Source of the DNA: Desulfovibrio piger ATCC 29098
GTDB lineage: Bacteria > Desulfobacterota > Desulfovibrionia > Desulfovibrionales > Desulfovibrionaceae
NCBI RefSeq assembly: GCF_000156375.1
Contig: NZ_DS996354.1
Coordinates: 199,690 to 239,503, forward strand
Length of the DNA: 39,814 nt
Reading direction: 5' to 3'
Position 1 is the stretch's first letter, and the number at the start of each line of letters is the position of its first letter. A program made the position numbers and the translations under genes. The notes under the pieces were generated by a model. That model was not told the origin of the DNA and searched no databases. It saw nothing but the letters and a program-made list of their open reading frames with translations. Positions 1 to 6,308 of the stretch are shown here, in pieces.

Positions 1-45
1 ATTTTTTAACCCGCCGCAATGCGGCAAAAAATAAGGAGGAAAGAC

Positions 46-558
46 ATGTCCAGAGTAACCGTTGTGCCTGCGGACAGGCTCGTGATCGTGGACGGTCAGG
101 CTCTGACTTTCGCGTTTAACGCTCCGGAGCGCATGCACGCCCTGCAATGGGACGGGAAGCAGGGCCACATCGAATGGCTGGGCAGCGGCGATGAGCCACC
201 CCACAATGAGCCCCTGGCCGCCGACAGCTACGCAGGCCAGATCGCGCCGTATGTGGAGCTGTGGAAAGAAGAAAAAGCTCGTCTGGAGCAGGCTGCCGCC
301 GAGGCCGAGGCAGCCCGTCTGGCCGAATACAACAGCGAGGCTGCCCGTTTCGAGCGCCTGCGCGCCGAGCGAGACCGCCGTCTGTCCGCCACGGATTACC
401 TGCTCATGCAGGACTACCCGCTGGATAATACCCTCAAAGAGGCTGTGCAGCTCTATCGCCAGGCCCTGCGCGATCTTCCTTCGCAGGAGGGCGCGCCCTG
501 GGATGGCGGCGGCGAAGAAACGCCGTGGCCGGTGATGCCTGCCGGGCTGGAGGCGTAG
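46..558 (+). CDS. Phage tail assembly chaperone-like protein
   Basis: This 170-residue protein has a charged, Ala/Glu-rich helical middle (about residues 70-115). Its C-terminal block reads RRLSATDYLLMQDYPL, then YRQALRDLPSQ and a WP-containing tail. That block is the signature of the phage tail assembly chaperone family (Phage_tail_APC), which sits beside tail-fibre genes and assists fibre or tail assembly in the cytoplasm. I chose the ATG at 46 because a strong AAGGAGG lies just upstream. A longer in-frame start at 19 has no ribosome site. The gene overlaps no neighbour, and a tightly packed + strand series follows, so it is probably the end of a late tail operon entering from the left edge. 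The family call rests on the C-terminal motif; the N-terminal half is unassigned. Confidence 0.75.
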   Translation: MSRVTVVPADRLVIVDGQALTFAFNAPERMHALQWDGKQGHIEWLGSGDEPPHNEPLAADSYAGQIAPYVELWKEEKARLEQAAAEAEAARLAEYNSEAARFERLRAERDRRLSATDYLLMQDYPLDNTLKEAVQLYRQALRDLPSQEGAPWDGGGEETPWPVMPAGLEA

Positions 559-566
559 GAGGCGGC

Positions 567-650
567 ATGGAGATTATCCTTTGCGCGACGCAATCTGCCC
601 TCTATCCGCCAGTCTTCCCGGCCTCTCTGGCGGACGTTTTGTCGTTCTAG
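567..650 (+). CDS. 27-residue ORF in tail operon
   Basis: A small ORF (MEIILCATQSALYPPVF...) starts five bases after a perfect AGGAGG that overlaps the stop of the tail chaperone gene. It ends seven bases before the next start, which has its own AGGAG. The spacing and ribosome sites suggest real translation, or at least translational coupling through the gap. No family is recognised and the product may be only a coupling peptide. Confidence 0.35.
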   Translation: MEIILCATQSALYPPVFPASLADVLSF

Positions 651-656
651 GAGCAC

Positions 657-833
657 ATGATGGAACCACACGAAGCATCGGCCAAGGAACGCGGTGAGGG
701 CGTCCTTTTTCAGCGCATCCGCCGCATCACCGGCTATCTGGTGGGCACGCTTGATCGCTTCAACAACGCCAAGCGCGCCGAGGAGCGCGAACGGGTGAAG
801 CACGGCATGGGAGGTCAGGATGCAGGACGATGA
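657..833 (+). CDS. Short protein resembling the glycyl-radical tail of anaerobic RNR (NrdD)
   Basis: This 58-residue protein has a central segment RRITGYLVGTLDRFNNAKR followed by a Glu/Arg stretch and RVKHG. As I remember it, the C-terminal glycyl-radical loop of E. coli NrdD has the same layout: RRVCGYL, then FNAGK, then a charged stretch ending RVKH. The radical-bearing glycine corresponds to Gly26 here. NrdD needs about 600 further residues (cone, barrel, zinc site), all absent, so this is an isolated tail and not an enzyme. It is translated from AGGAG at 649-653 within the tail operon and overlaps the next gene by 14 bases. It could be a radical-domain spare part like GrcA/YfiD, or a reused fold. 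The similarity is visible; the function is inferred. Confidence 0.55.
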   Translation: MMEPHEASAKERGEGVLFQRIRRITGYLVGTLDRFNNAKRAEERERVKHGMGGQDAGR

Positions 834-1584
834 TGGGCTGTCTCTCCCTATCGGGGGCGTGATCGAGGATGTGTACATCACGGCTCCCGTGAGCCGGGGA
901 GGGGATGGCATCACGGTGTACGGCAGCGATGGCCCTGTGGTTATCCGCAACTGTACGGTCGATCTCGGCCGCTGGCCCTTGGATAAGCTGGATGAAGGCC
1001 TCTCCGGCGTGGACGGGGCTCGTGCCGAGGCCCGGATGACTAAGGTCTGCCGCGTAGGCAAGGGCGTCCTCTGGGGAAATGGCGACTACCCAGAATCAGA
1101 TGCAGCCCGTGGAGAGCTTCTGCTGGAGGACTGTATCGTGCGCGACATCGGACGCCGCGCTCCGGAGGCGCAAGATGGCGTTCGCGTGACCATGAGGCGT
1201 TGTGTGATCCGTAACTGGGGCATCCGCGGCAGGTTCTCAGTGCGCGCCTTTGCCTCATGGGCCCACGATGGGGCCAGCATCCGGGCCGAGGACTGTGTTT
1301 TCTGGCAGGATCGCTTCCTGCAGGCCGGGCTGCGCGGGCTGGTCGCGGATCTGGCAAATTGGATCGGCTGGTGCTGGCAGCGTCGAGACTGGAACCTTCT
1401 GCACTGGTTCCTGCCAGGCGTGTGTCGCGGCCTGACCGCCAGCCAGGGGGGGAAGGTCAGCGCCTGCCGTTGTTATGCCAACCACTGGTGGATCCGGTTG
1501 CAGGGGCACCAGGGGGCCAGGATGGAAAAACGGGAGGCTCTGGCCCTCATGGCTCGCCTTGAGAGCAGGATGGTGCCAAGGTAG
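820..1584 (+). CDS. Beta-helix (pectate-lyase-like) phage protein
   Basis: In this 254-residue protein, residues 10-150 repeat the rhythm of a right-handed parallel beta-helix (GDGITVYGSDGPVVIRNCTVD, later LLLEDCIVRD, VTMRRCVIRN, IRAEDCVFW). Short strands end in an Asn/Asp-Cys step. A DGARAEARMTKVCRVGKGVLWGNGD stretch resembles the core of pectate lyases. Residues 170-230 are Trp-rich. Phage proteins of this fold usually act as tail spikes or glycan depolymerases, so its place after the tail chaperone fits a host-surface recognition or degradation role. There is no signal peptide. The start overlaps the preceding gene by 14 bases. The fold is moderately sure and enzymatic activity is not shown. 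Confidence 0.55.
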   Translation: MQDDDGLSLPIGGVIEDVYITAPVSRGGDGITVYGSDGPVVIRNCTVDLGRWPLDKLDEGLSGVDGARAEARMTKVCRVGKGVLWGNGDYPESDAARGELLLEDCIVRDIGRRAPEAQDGVRVTMRRCVIRNWGIRGRFSVRAFASWAHDGASIRAEDCVFWQDRFLQAGLRGLVADLANWIGWCWQRRDWNLLHWFLPGVCRGLTASQGGKVSACRCYANHWWIRLQGHQGARMEKREALALMARLESRMVPR

Positions 1585-1630
1585 CTTTTTTTCTGAGTTC
1601 TTTTTGCCATAAGGACCCTGGAGGTTCTTT

Positions 1631-2683
1631 ATGGAAAAAGACAGACTGGAAAAATGGCGATTCTCGTGGCGTGACCCGGCGACAGGCAGGACGCGGCGCC
1701 GGACGTTCACCTCGGAATCCGAACGTGACGCCTTCGCGGCGACCATGAGACAGGTCATCGAGCGGGAGCGTCAGCTCAAAAAACAGGCTCGGCAGCGCAG
1801 TGCCCGGATAAGCGCGCAAAGCCTGACGGTGCGGGAGATAATCCAGCTCTACCTTGAGTTGCAGATAACCCGTCCCGGAACGAAAAAGGCGACGGCCTAT
1901 CACTGCCGCCCCTTGCTGGCCATGTTCGGCACTCGTAAAGCTAGGATGCTGACCATGCAGGATGTGCTGGCCTTCCGCGAAGCCCAGGCACTGCGGCAGG
2001 TGGGATTGTCCACGGTGCGGCTGCGCCTGGGCATTCTGCGTTCCGCGCTGCGCTGGGCCGTGACAACGGGGCGTCTGGCCGCCAACCCACTGGACGGCAT
2101 GAAACTACCGCGTGTCCGCAGCCGGAGGGCCTCGCCGCCCACAGCGGCGGAAGGACGGAAGATGATGGAGGTCGCCGCCCCACATATCCGCCGCATCATC
2201 GCCATCGGCATGTACTGCGGTCCGCGTATCGGGCCAAGCGAGCTGTTCCGTCTGCGCTGGGCTGACGTGGATCTGGACGCGGCCCAGCTCAACATGCCGT
2301 CGGCTTCCAAGGCCGATGGCCCTGACGGACGTTTCGTGCCCCTGCGTGGCGATCTGGTGGCGCTCATGCGCCGCTGGCAGGATGAGGACAGCGCCATCGG
2401 CTGTCCCTGGGTCATCCACTACCATGGCAGGCCGGTAAAGAGCGTCGGCGCGGCGTGGCATAGCGCCCGTCGCGCGGCAGGTATCCAGCGCCGTATCGTG
2501 CCATATTCTCTGCGCCATGCGTTCCCAACGATGGCGCTTGAGCATGGGGCTGACATCGGCAGCCTGGCCGAGATCATGGGGCATACCAGCAAGAGCATGA
2601 TTCTTGAGCATTACCAGCATGTGACGGCCCACCTCAAGCGTGATGCCGTCCAGCGCCTTCCCTCCATCCTGCCGGAAGAATAG
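1631..2683 (+). CDS. Tyrosine recombinase / phage integrase (first copy)
   Basis: This 350-residue tyrosine recombinase has an arm-binding-type basic N-terminus (about 1-60), a SAM-like core-binding domain (about 65-155) and a catalytic domain (about 170-345). Catalytic positions are visible: Arg199 in GPRIGPSE, Lys227, Arg295 in YSLRH, His318 in MGHTS and nucleophile Tyr328 in LEHYQHV. The His of the HxxR box is replaced by Tyr292, a substitution tolerated in some family members. GGAGG precedes the start and a strong terminator follows the stop. It lies directly after tail genes and not next to a tRNA. It may therefore be the integrase of an older prophage, or a recombinase acting locally on the tail module. 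It is full length and looks active. Confidence 0.93.
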   Translation: MEKDRLEKWRFSWRDPATGRTRRRTFTSESERDAFAATMRQVIERERQLKKQARQRSARISAQSLTVREIIQLYLELQITRPGTKKATAYHCRPLLAMFGTRKARMLTMQDVLAFREAQALRQVGLSTVRLRLGILRSALRWAVTTGRLAANPLDGMKLPRVRSRRASPPTAAEGRKMMEVAAPHIRRIIAIGMYCGPRIGPSELFRLRWADVDLDAAQLNMPSASKADGPDGRFVPLRGDLVALMRRWQDEDSAIGCPWVIHYHGRPVKSVGAAWHSARRAAGIQRRIVPYSLRHAFPTMALEHGADIGSLAEIMGHTSKSMILEHYQHVTAHLKRDAVQRLPSILPEE

Positions 2684-2689
2684 ACCTTG

Positions 2690-2718
2690 GCCCCCCGTTT
2701 TCGGGGGGCATTTTTTTT
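2690..2718 (+). terminator. Rho-independent terminator after first integrase
   Basis: A perfect GCCCCCCG / CGGGGGGC stem with a 4-base TTTT loop is followed after CA by eight Ts. It closes the tail-integrase transcription unit. Confidence 0.9.
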
Positions 2719-2804
2719 GCCATTTAGCCGATTTTCTTCACTTTTTTGTGTACGACAACGCCACTATATTGTATAGATAAGTTATTGAAATTCAACAACT
2801 TATC
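2711..2804 (+). promoter_or_regulatory. Palindromic promoter cassette A, copy 1
   Basis: This AT-rich segment is repeated at 6896-6990 with most bases identical (TTTTTTTTGCCATTT..., TTTTTTGTGTACGA, ATATTGTATAGATAAGTTAT). It ends in a 29-base palindrome (2776-2804) with 14-base arms around a single central base and one mismatch. Its core is TTGAAATTCAA at 2785-2795. The palindrome directly abuts TATTGTATA, which I read as the -10 region; the -35 element is uncertain (TTGTGT at 2746). This is the layout of a repressor operator over a promoter. The following gene starts at 2821 after AAAGGAG. Confidence 0.7.
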
Positions 2805-2820
2805 TCAAAGGAGCCTGAGA

Positions 2821-3075
2821 ATGAGCAGCTACGACATCATCCGCCACGCCAGCTACATCCTGTCCCGCGTTTCTTGGCACGGCCTGCCGGAAACGGCGGT
2901 CGGAGAAGCGGGCTACCGCTTCCGCACGGGTGACATGGAAGGGGCGTCCCCTCTTGTGACCTCGCTGATGCGTGATCTCAAGTCCAACATGGAAATGAAG
3001 GACATCAAAGCAGCCTTCATCCTGCTGGACATCATCAACAACGAGATGCTGGAAGAGATCATCGAAGGGGCCTAG
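2821..3075 (+). CDS. Small phage protein, unknown function
   Basis: An 84-residue, mostly helical acidic protein (MSSYDIIRHASYILSRVS...). I recognise no family. I chose the ATG at 2821 because AAAGGAG precedes it and the longer in-frame start at 2746 would lie inside the promoter. It is the first gene of a two-gene unit with the DUF3560 protein, driven by promoter cassette A. The composition is soluble and cytoplasmic with no membrane segment. First genes behind a repressor-controlled phage promoter are often host-takeover or anti-defence proteins, but nothing in the sequence proves that here. Confidence 0.7.
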   Translation: MSSYDIIRHASYILSRVSWHGLPETAVGEAGYRFRTGDMEGASPLVTSLMRDLKSNMEMKDIKAAFILLDIINNEMLEEIIEGA

Positions 3076-3142
3076 GCCGTATCATCCCTGCTCCGGTGGT
3101 GCCACACGCCGGGGCAGGGCAACCTCAAAAAAGGACACCATC

Positions 3143-3928
3143 ATGAACAGCTACGAAGAAAAGCAGGAAGCCCGCCGGGCACGCTACGAAGAAAAGGCCA
3201 GCCGGCTGCGTGACGAAGCGCACCGGCTCCACGACCAGGCCCACGAGATGGCCTCGGCCATCCCCTTTGGCCAGCCCATCCTCGTGGGGCATCACTCCGA
3301 GGGCCGGGACAGGCGCTACCGCGACCGCATCCACAATACGTTCGGCAAGGCCTTCGCCACGATGGACAAGGCCGATTACTACGAGGAGAAGGCCGCCAAA
3401 GTCGGGAGCGGCGGCATCTCCAGCGATGATCCTGATGCCCTGGACAAGCTCAATGACAAGCTGGAGAACCTGCGGCGGAACCACGAGTTCATGAAGGCAG
3501 CCAATGCCGCTATCCGCAAGGGCAAGACGCCCGAAGCCAAACTGGCGAACCTCATGGCGCTGGGCGTGAGCGAAGGGGAAGCGCAGGACATCCTCAAGCC
3601 TGACTGCCTGGGGCGTGTCGGCTTCGCGCCTTACTCGCTTCAGAACAGCAACGCCAACATCCGCCGGGTGGAGCAACGCATCCGCGAACTGGAGCGGGCC
3701 GCCGCTGCCGAGAGCAGGGAAGAGGAAGGGCGGGGATACACCTACCGGGAGGACACCGAGGAAAACCGGATCATGTTCCTTTTCCCGGGCAAGCCCGATG
3801 ACGATACCCGCCAGATGCTCAAGGATTACGGCTTCCGCTGGTCGCCCACCAGAAAGGCGTGGGTGCGGATGCTGAACGGTCGTGGCCGTTTCGCCGCCAT
3901 GTGCGTCCGTGAAAGGCTGGACGCCTGA
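3143..3928 (+). CDS. DUF3560 domain protein
   Basis: This 261-residue protein has an N-terminal coiled-coil-like region (residues 1-35, alternating Glu/Arg/Ala). The AIPFGQPILVGHHSEGRDRRYRDRI block (about 39-65) is the hallmark of DUF3560 proteins from plasmids and phages. A second helical region (about 165-200) is followed by a C-terminal globular part with FGKPDDDTRQMLKDYGFRWSP-type sequence: the block begins PGKPDD and ends FRWSPTRKAW. That last part resembles a small module seen at the ends of mobile-element proteins. The biochemical function is unknown. AAAAGGA precedes the start, and a terminator follows eight bases after the stop. It is co-transcribed with the 84-residue protein. Confidence 0.8.
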   Translation: MNSYEEKQEARRARYEEKASRLRDEAHRLHDQAHEMASAIPFGQPILVGHHSEGRDRRYRDRIHNTFGKAFATMDKADYYEEKAAKVGSGGISSDDPDALDKLNDKLENLRRNHEFMKAANAAIRKGKTPEAKLANLMALGVSEGEAQDILKPDCLGRVGFAPYSLQNSNANIRRVEQRIRELERAAAAESREEEGRGYTYREDTEENRIMFLFPGKPDDDTRQMLKDYGFRWSPTRKAWVRMLNGRGRFAAMCVRERLDA

Positions 3929-3933
3929 TAAGC

Positions 3934-3958
3934 AAGCCCCGCTTCGGCGGGGCTTTTT
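3934..3958 (+). terminator. Rho-independent terminator after DUF3560 gene
   Basis: GCCCCGC-TTCG-GCGGGGC stem-loop followed by five Ts. Its T-run runs straight into the left arm of palindromic cassette B. An almost identical copy lies at 5763-5785. Confidence 0.85.
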
Positions 3959-4060
3959 ATGGCGCAATCTTGATTTTTGTATTGACAATAAATCAAGATT
4001 GCGCCATAAAGGATTCACGGACGGCGGGAAAGCCGAACGGGAAAACAAAGGAGAAAAAAA
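3936..4060 (+). repeat. Terminator-promoter-leader cassette B, copy 1
   Basis: About 125 bp is nearly identical to 5763-5887. It contains the TTCG-loop terminator, a long inverted repeat with the promoter inside it, a leader containing GGATTCACGGACGGCGGG, and the AAAGGAGAAAAAA ribosome site running to the start codon. The whole control unit has been copied while the genes behind the two copies are unrelated. It therefore behaves as a portable expression cassette. Confidence 0.85.
3956..4010 (+). promoter_or_regulatory. Promoter embedded in a 21-bp-arm inverted repeat (cassette B, copy 1)
   Basis: Perfect arms (3956-3976 and 3990-4010; core GCGCAATCTTGATTT) flank a 13-base centre. TTGACA at 3982-3987 lies in the centre. 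CATAAA at 4005-4010, 17 bases downstream, lies at the outer end of the right arm. A dimeric repressor on the arms would cover both promoter elements. In RNA the arms would form a strong hairpin, but transcription starts downstream of them, so a DNA operator is the better reading. Confidence 0.75.
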
Positions 4061-4443
4061 TGTTAAAGGCTACTTGGGCGGCGATGCAGGAAACCTCACG
4101 GGAGCTTGAAACTCTCAACGCCCAAAACCTGGGTGAAGGTTCGTGGAAGATTTCTCCCGAAATGGGCGTTGTGTATATCCCCTCTTATCGCGAACATCTC
4201 CTTGAAAAGATAGCGCAGGAGGCTGAGGAGGAAGTTTTTCTTCGCCAGTTCGGCCAACCTCTTTATGATGACGGCACACAGTATTCCCTCGTTCGAAATG
4301 CTGAATATGGTGAGGATTATTTCCGCCCCGAGGAGCCTGGAACGGAGTTGGATCGTGATGAAGTACGCCGCCACGGCCCTTATAGCTCTCTGATCGAGCT
4401 GTTTGACGCAATCATTGATGTCGATATGCAGGAAGCTGAATAA
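4060..4443 (+). CDS. Small acidic phage protein, unknown function
   Basis: A 127-residue acidic protein (MLKATWAAMQETS... ending VDMQEAE), strongly helical and rich in Glu, with no recognised family. The start at 4060 is fixed by CAAAGGAGAAAAAA. The upstream in-frame ATG at 3970 lies inside the palindromic promoter. It is the first gene behind cassette B copy 1. Three hairpins separate it from the AcrVA2-like gene, which may be reached by read-through. Its size, acidity and position beside an anti-CRISPR homologue make it a candidate anti-defence or DNA-mimic protein, but that is inference only. Confidence 0.7.
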   Translation: MLKATWAAMQETSRELETLNAQNLGEGSWKISPEMGVVYIPSYREHLLEKIAQEAEEEVFLRQFGQPLYDDGTQYSLVRNAEYGEDYFRPEEPGTELDRDEVRRHGPYSSLIELFDAIIDVDMQEAE

Positions 4444-4447
4444 AAAA

Positions 4448-4470
4448 GCCCGGTTCTGGAGAAACCGGGC
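4448..4470 (+). other. Hairpin after the 127-residue gene
   Basis: GCCCGGTT / AACCGGGC perfect 8-bp stem with a 7-base loop, directly after the stop codon. No T-run follows, while an A-run precedes it, so it would terminate better in the minus direction. On the + strand it may only slow transcription or protect mRNA. Confidence 0.6.
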
Positions 4471-4474
4471 CAAG

Positions 4475-4490
4475 CCCCACGAACGTGGGG
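4475..4490. other. CCCCAC-GAAC-GTGGGG hairpin, CRISPR-repeat-like
   Basis: A perfect 6-bp stem with a 4-base loop lies between two other hairpins, upstream of the AcrVA2-like gene. Read on the minus strand it is TTCCCCACGTTCGTGGGG, which has the hairpin form of type I-E CRISPR repeats. It is a single unit with no repeat-spacer array. See findings for the solitary-repeat idea. Confidence 0.5.
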
Positions 4491-4518
4491 AAGTAAGGTA
4501 AAAAAAAGAAACCACAAC

Positions 4519-4545
4519 CGCCCCGGCCTGTCAATGGCCGGGGCG
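4519..4545 (+). other. 10-bp GC hairpin overlapping the possible AcrVA2-like start
   Basis: CGCCCCGGCC / GGCCGGGGCG with a 7-base loop. The most upstream in-frame ATG (4534) of the AcrVA2-like gene is in the loop, so that start would be buried in structure. There is no T-run. Confidence 0.6.
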
Positions 4546-4560
4546 CTCTGGCCGAAGAAA

Positions 4561-5556
4561 ATGAAGAATAATATCCCCCGCCCGTTGCAGGCCTTGCATG
4601 CCCTGACGCGGGATTATCCCAGGATGGGTCGGATTCTCGACGATTTTTTGTCCAACAGGGAGGGCTTGCCTGATTGGCCCCCATATGTCCTCATGCCTAT
4701 GGGGGGATGGTACGCCATCGCAAGCTCCCATCTGGCTGGGGGGCAGCTGCTGGGAGTTGATCAGGCCAGTGAGGTCTCTAGGCTGGCGGCTATCGGTGCG
4801 TGGCGATACTCACAGGGCATCTACAGGATAGCCCCAGAGCTCCTGCAGGCGCTGCTTGACAGCCCCCTTGAAGGAACGATCCCCACAGATGTCCTGCACT
4901 GCCTGCCGGAGTGGTGTCTTTATATCGAGACGCCCGGAATGATTTGGCACGGTGAGGCGTTATACGGCTTTTGGGTACATCTCGAGCATGACGCCAATGA
5001 TGGTCATGAGGAGCTGCGCCTTTTCCTCGATGCAGAAGGAGGGTTCCAGGCCTACCCCCTGCATCTGGGCGGAGATCTGGGGGCGGCTATCGAAGGATTT
5101 TTGACCGAAGCGCGCCGGCATGGTGCTATTTCTGCACAGACGGAGAGTGATGTCCGGGGCGATGCCGAGGGGCTTTCTCGCCTGCTCTCCCTGATCCTCT
5201 ATCTCTGCACGGATGCGCCGGAAATCGACGATACCCGGCGTCCAGGCAGCAGGCCTGACCATCCCCGGCCCAAGCGTGTCAAAAGCGGTTGGCGGCTTTT
5301 CCCGGCTCAGTCGCCCCGCATCTGGACGGTAGGCCAGGAACTTGCTGCTTGGCTGCGGGAGCCTACGCAGGTCAGCAACAGCTGTCCAGAGGGCACAGGT
5401 CGCACGGTGCGCGCTCATCTTCGTCGCGCTCACTGGCATGGCTACTGGACTGGCCCCCGCAAGGGCGATTCTCCGCAAAAGTTTGTGCTGCGCTGGATTC
5501 ACCCCCTCATCGCTGGAGGTCATCGAGATAAGGAGGACGTTGATGGAGACAGATGA
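4561..5556 (+). CDS. AcrVA2-family anti-CRISPR homologue
   Basis: This 331-residue protein matches the AcrVA2 anti-CRISPR of Moraxella as I remember it, with the motifs in the same order. They are a GAWRYSQGIYRI block (about residues 79-90; AcrVA2 GAWRNTLGIYQL), LPEWCLYIE (115-123; LPDWCVYVD), a GFW segment, a leucine-rich LYLC helix, PKRVKSGW and RRAHWHGYWTG (about 289-298; RRGHWHGYWQG) followed by FVLRW. The length is close to the 322 residues I recall for AcrVA2. AcrVA2 is reported to lower Cas12a by acting on its mRNA during translation; whether this homologue targets Cas12a is unknown. The ATG at 4561 aligns with the AcrVA2 N-terminus. An alternative ATG at 4534 sits in a hairpin, and neither has a good ribosome site. 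It overlaps the RHH gene by 14 bases. Confidence 0.85.
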   Translation: MKNNIPRPLQALHALTRDYPRMGRILDDFLSNREGLPDWPPYVLMPMGGWYAIASSHLAGGQLLGVDQASEVSRLAAIGAWRYSQGIYRIAPELLQALLDSPLEGTIPTDVLHCLPEWCLYIETPGMIWHGEALYGFWVHLEHDANDGHEELRLFLDAEGGFQAYPLHLGGDLGAAIEGFLTEARRHGAISAQTESDVRGDAEGLSRLLSLILYLCTDAPEIDDTRRPGSRPDHPRPKRVKSGWRLFPAQSPRIWTVGQELAAWLREPTQVSNSCPEGTGRTVRAHLRRAHWHGYWTGPRKGDSPQKFVLRWIHPLIAGGHRDKEDVDGDR

Positions 5557-5749
5557 CAAAAAGTCCGGCTGGGGAGGGAAGCGCTCTGGAGCTGGTCGGC
5601 CAAGAAGCCCTCATAATCCACGGAAAAAGATCGCCCGACAGGTGACGCTCGCCCCAGAAATCTGGGCGCTGGTGGACGCAGCCCAGGCATCCAGCGGCCA
5701 GAGCCGGACAGAAATTTTTGAGCACTTGATCCGCACAAATCTGGGATGA
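5543..5749 (+). CDS. Ribbon-helix-helix DNA-binding protein (Aca-like candidate)
   Basis: This 68-residue protein has a basic Gly/Arg N-terminus (GGKRSGAGRPRSP), typical of small ribbon-helix-helix proteins. A strand ARQVTLAPEIW and two helices follow (ALVDAAQAS, SRTEIFEHLIR), the Arc/CopG arrangement. A strong AAGGAGG at 5529-5535 sits inside the end of the AcrVA2-like gene and the two overlap by 14 bases, so they are translationally coupled. A terminator follows 13 bases after the stop. The position directly behind an anti-CRISPR homologue is that of an Aca, a repressor that shuts off the acr promoter. Autoregulation is therefore inferred, with cassette B as one possible target. Confidence 0.8.
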   Translation: METDDKKSGWGGKRSGAGRPRSPHNPRKKIARQVTLAPEIWALVDAAQASSGQSRTEIFEHLIRTNLG

Positions 5750-5762
5750 TTTTTGCGAAACG

Positions 5763-5785
5763 CCCCGCTTCGGCGGGGTTTTTTT
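5763..5785 (+). terminator. Rho-independent terminator after the AcrVA2-like/RHH pair
   Basis: CCCCGC-TTCG-GCGGGG stem followed by seven Ts. It is a copy of the terminator at 3934-3958 and again leads directly into cassette B. Confidence 0.88.
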
Positions 5786-5837
5786 ATGGTGTAATCTTGA
5801 TTTTTATATTGACAATAAATCAAGATTGCGCCATAAA
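5785..5837 (+). promoter_or_regulatory. Promoter inside inverted repeat (cassette B, copy 2)
   Basis: The left arm 5785-5803 pairs with 5817-5835 with two mismatches, around the same 13-base centre. TTGACA at 5809-5814 and CATAAA at 5832-5837 are 17 bases apart, exactly as in copy 1. The right arm and centre are conserved while the left arm drifts. This suggests that the half-site over the -10 and spacer is the more constrained one. Confidence 0.75.
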
Positions 5838-5886
5838 GGATTCACGGACGGCGGGGAAGCCGGACGAAAAACAAAGGAGAAAAAAA

Positions 5887-6144
5887 ATGCAGCTCACTTT
5901 CAATGGCACTACTTTCCGGGCCAAGGATACCGCGCAGTACAACAACTGCGACGAACGCATTGCCGTCGTCTCCACGAGGGTGTTTCGCCGCGTCATCGAC
6001 GCCCCCAGCATCGAAAGCCATACCGCTCTGGAAGATGTGATGCGCCAAGGCTTCCTGACCACTGATCGCAACGGCCAGAGCTTCCGCGTCATGACGGTTG
6101 ATGCTGCCCATGCTTGGGGCTTCAATCTGCCCGAGGGCAATTAA
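5887..6144 (+). CDS. Small phage protein, unknown function
   Basis: An 85-residue protein (MQLTFNGTTFRAKDTAQYNN...), probably a mixed alpha/beta fold with no membrane segment. No family is recognised. The start is set by AAAGGAG followed by a run of A; the upstream in-frame ATG at 5746 lies before the promoter. It is the only gene between cassette B copy 2 and a 9-bp hairpin at 6148. Although its promoter and leader are almost identical to those of the 127-residue protein at 4060, the two proteins share no visible similarity. Confidence 0.7.
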   Translation: MQLTFNGTTFRAKDTAQYNNCDERIAVVSTRVFRRVIDAPSIESHTALEDVMRQGFLTTDRNGQSFRVMTVDAAHAWGFNLPEGN

Positions 6145-6147
6145 AAA

Positions 6148-6172
6148 GCCCCGCTTTCGCGAGAAGCGGGGC
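6148..6172 (+). other. GCCCCGCTT hairpin after the 85-residue gene
   Basis: A perfect 9-bp stem (GCCCCGCTT / AAGCGGGGC) starts three bases after the stop. An A-run precedes it and no T-run follows, so it is a weak terminator on the + strand at best. The 160 bases up to the next gene contain a second GC hairpin (GGGGGG/CCCCCC around 6222-6242) and no convincing ORF. Confidence 0.6.
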
Positions 6173-6308
6173 CGGACACAGGGCGGTGATGTAATGCAGA
6201 AGCAGTGATGCTTCAATGGGGCCGGGGGGAGAAATCCCCCCGGAACCGCCCTGCAAGGAAAGAAGACCATGATCCCCCTGGACTGTCAAGGTAGCTGAGG
6301 AGAAGGGG

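Larger units (their letters stand above)
5763..5887 (+). repeat. Terminator-promoter-leader cassette B, copy 2
   Basis: Near-identical to 3936-4060 through the terminator, inverted repeat, leader and ribosome site up to the start codon. Differences are concentrated in the left arm (GGTGTAATC against GGCGCAATC) and in a few leader bases. Confidence 0.85.

Noticed and set aside
453..1061. Minus-strand ORF of 202 codons over the NrdD-like and beta-helix genes
   Set aside because: It has low-complexity Ser/Pro/Arg composition and no ribosome site. The + strand genes have strong ribosome sites.
3956..4010. Insertion sequence or MITE inferred from the long inverted repeat
   Set aside because: The arms enclose only 13 bases, hold promoter elements and show no target duplication. 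The operator reading explains the structure and its second copy.
4440..4550. CRISPR array
   Set aside because: Three different hairpins, each occurring once. There are no repeated units with spacers, and no array was seen elsewhere in the window.
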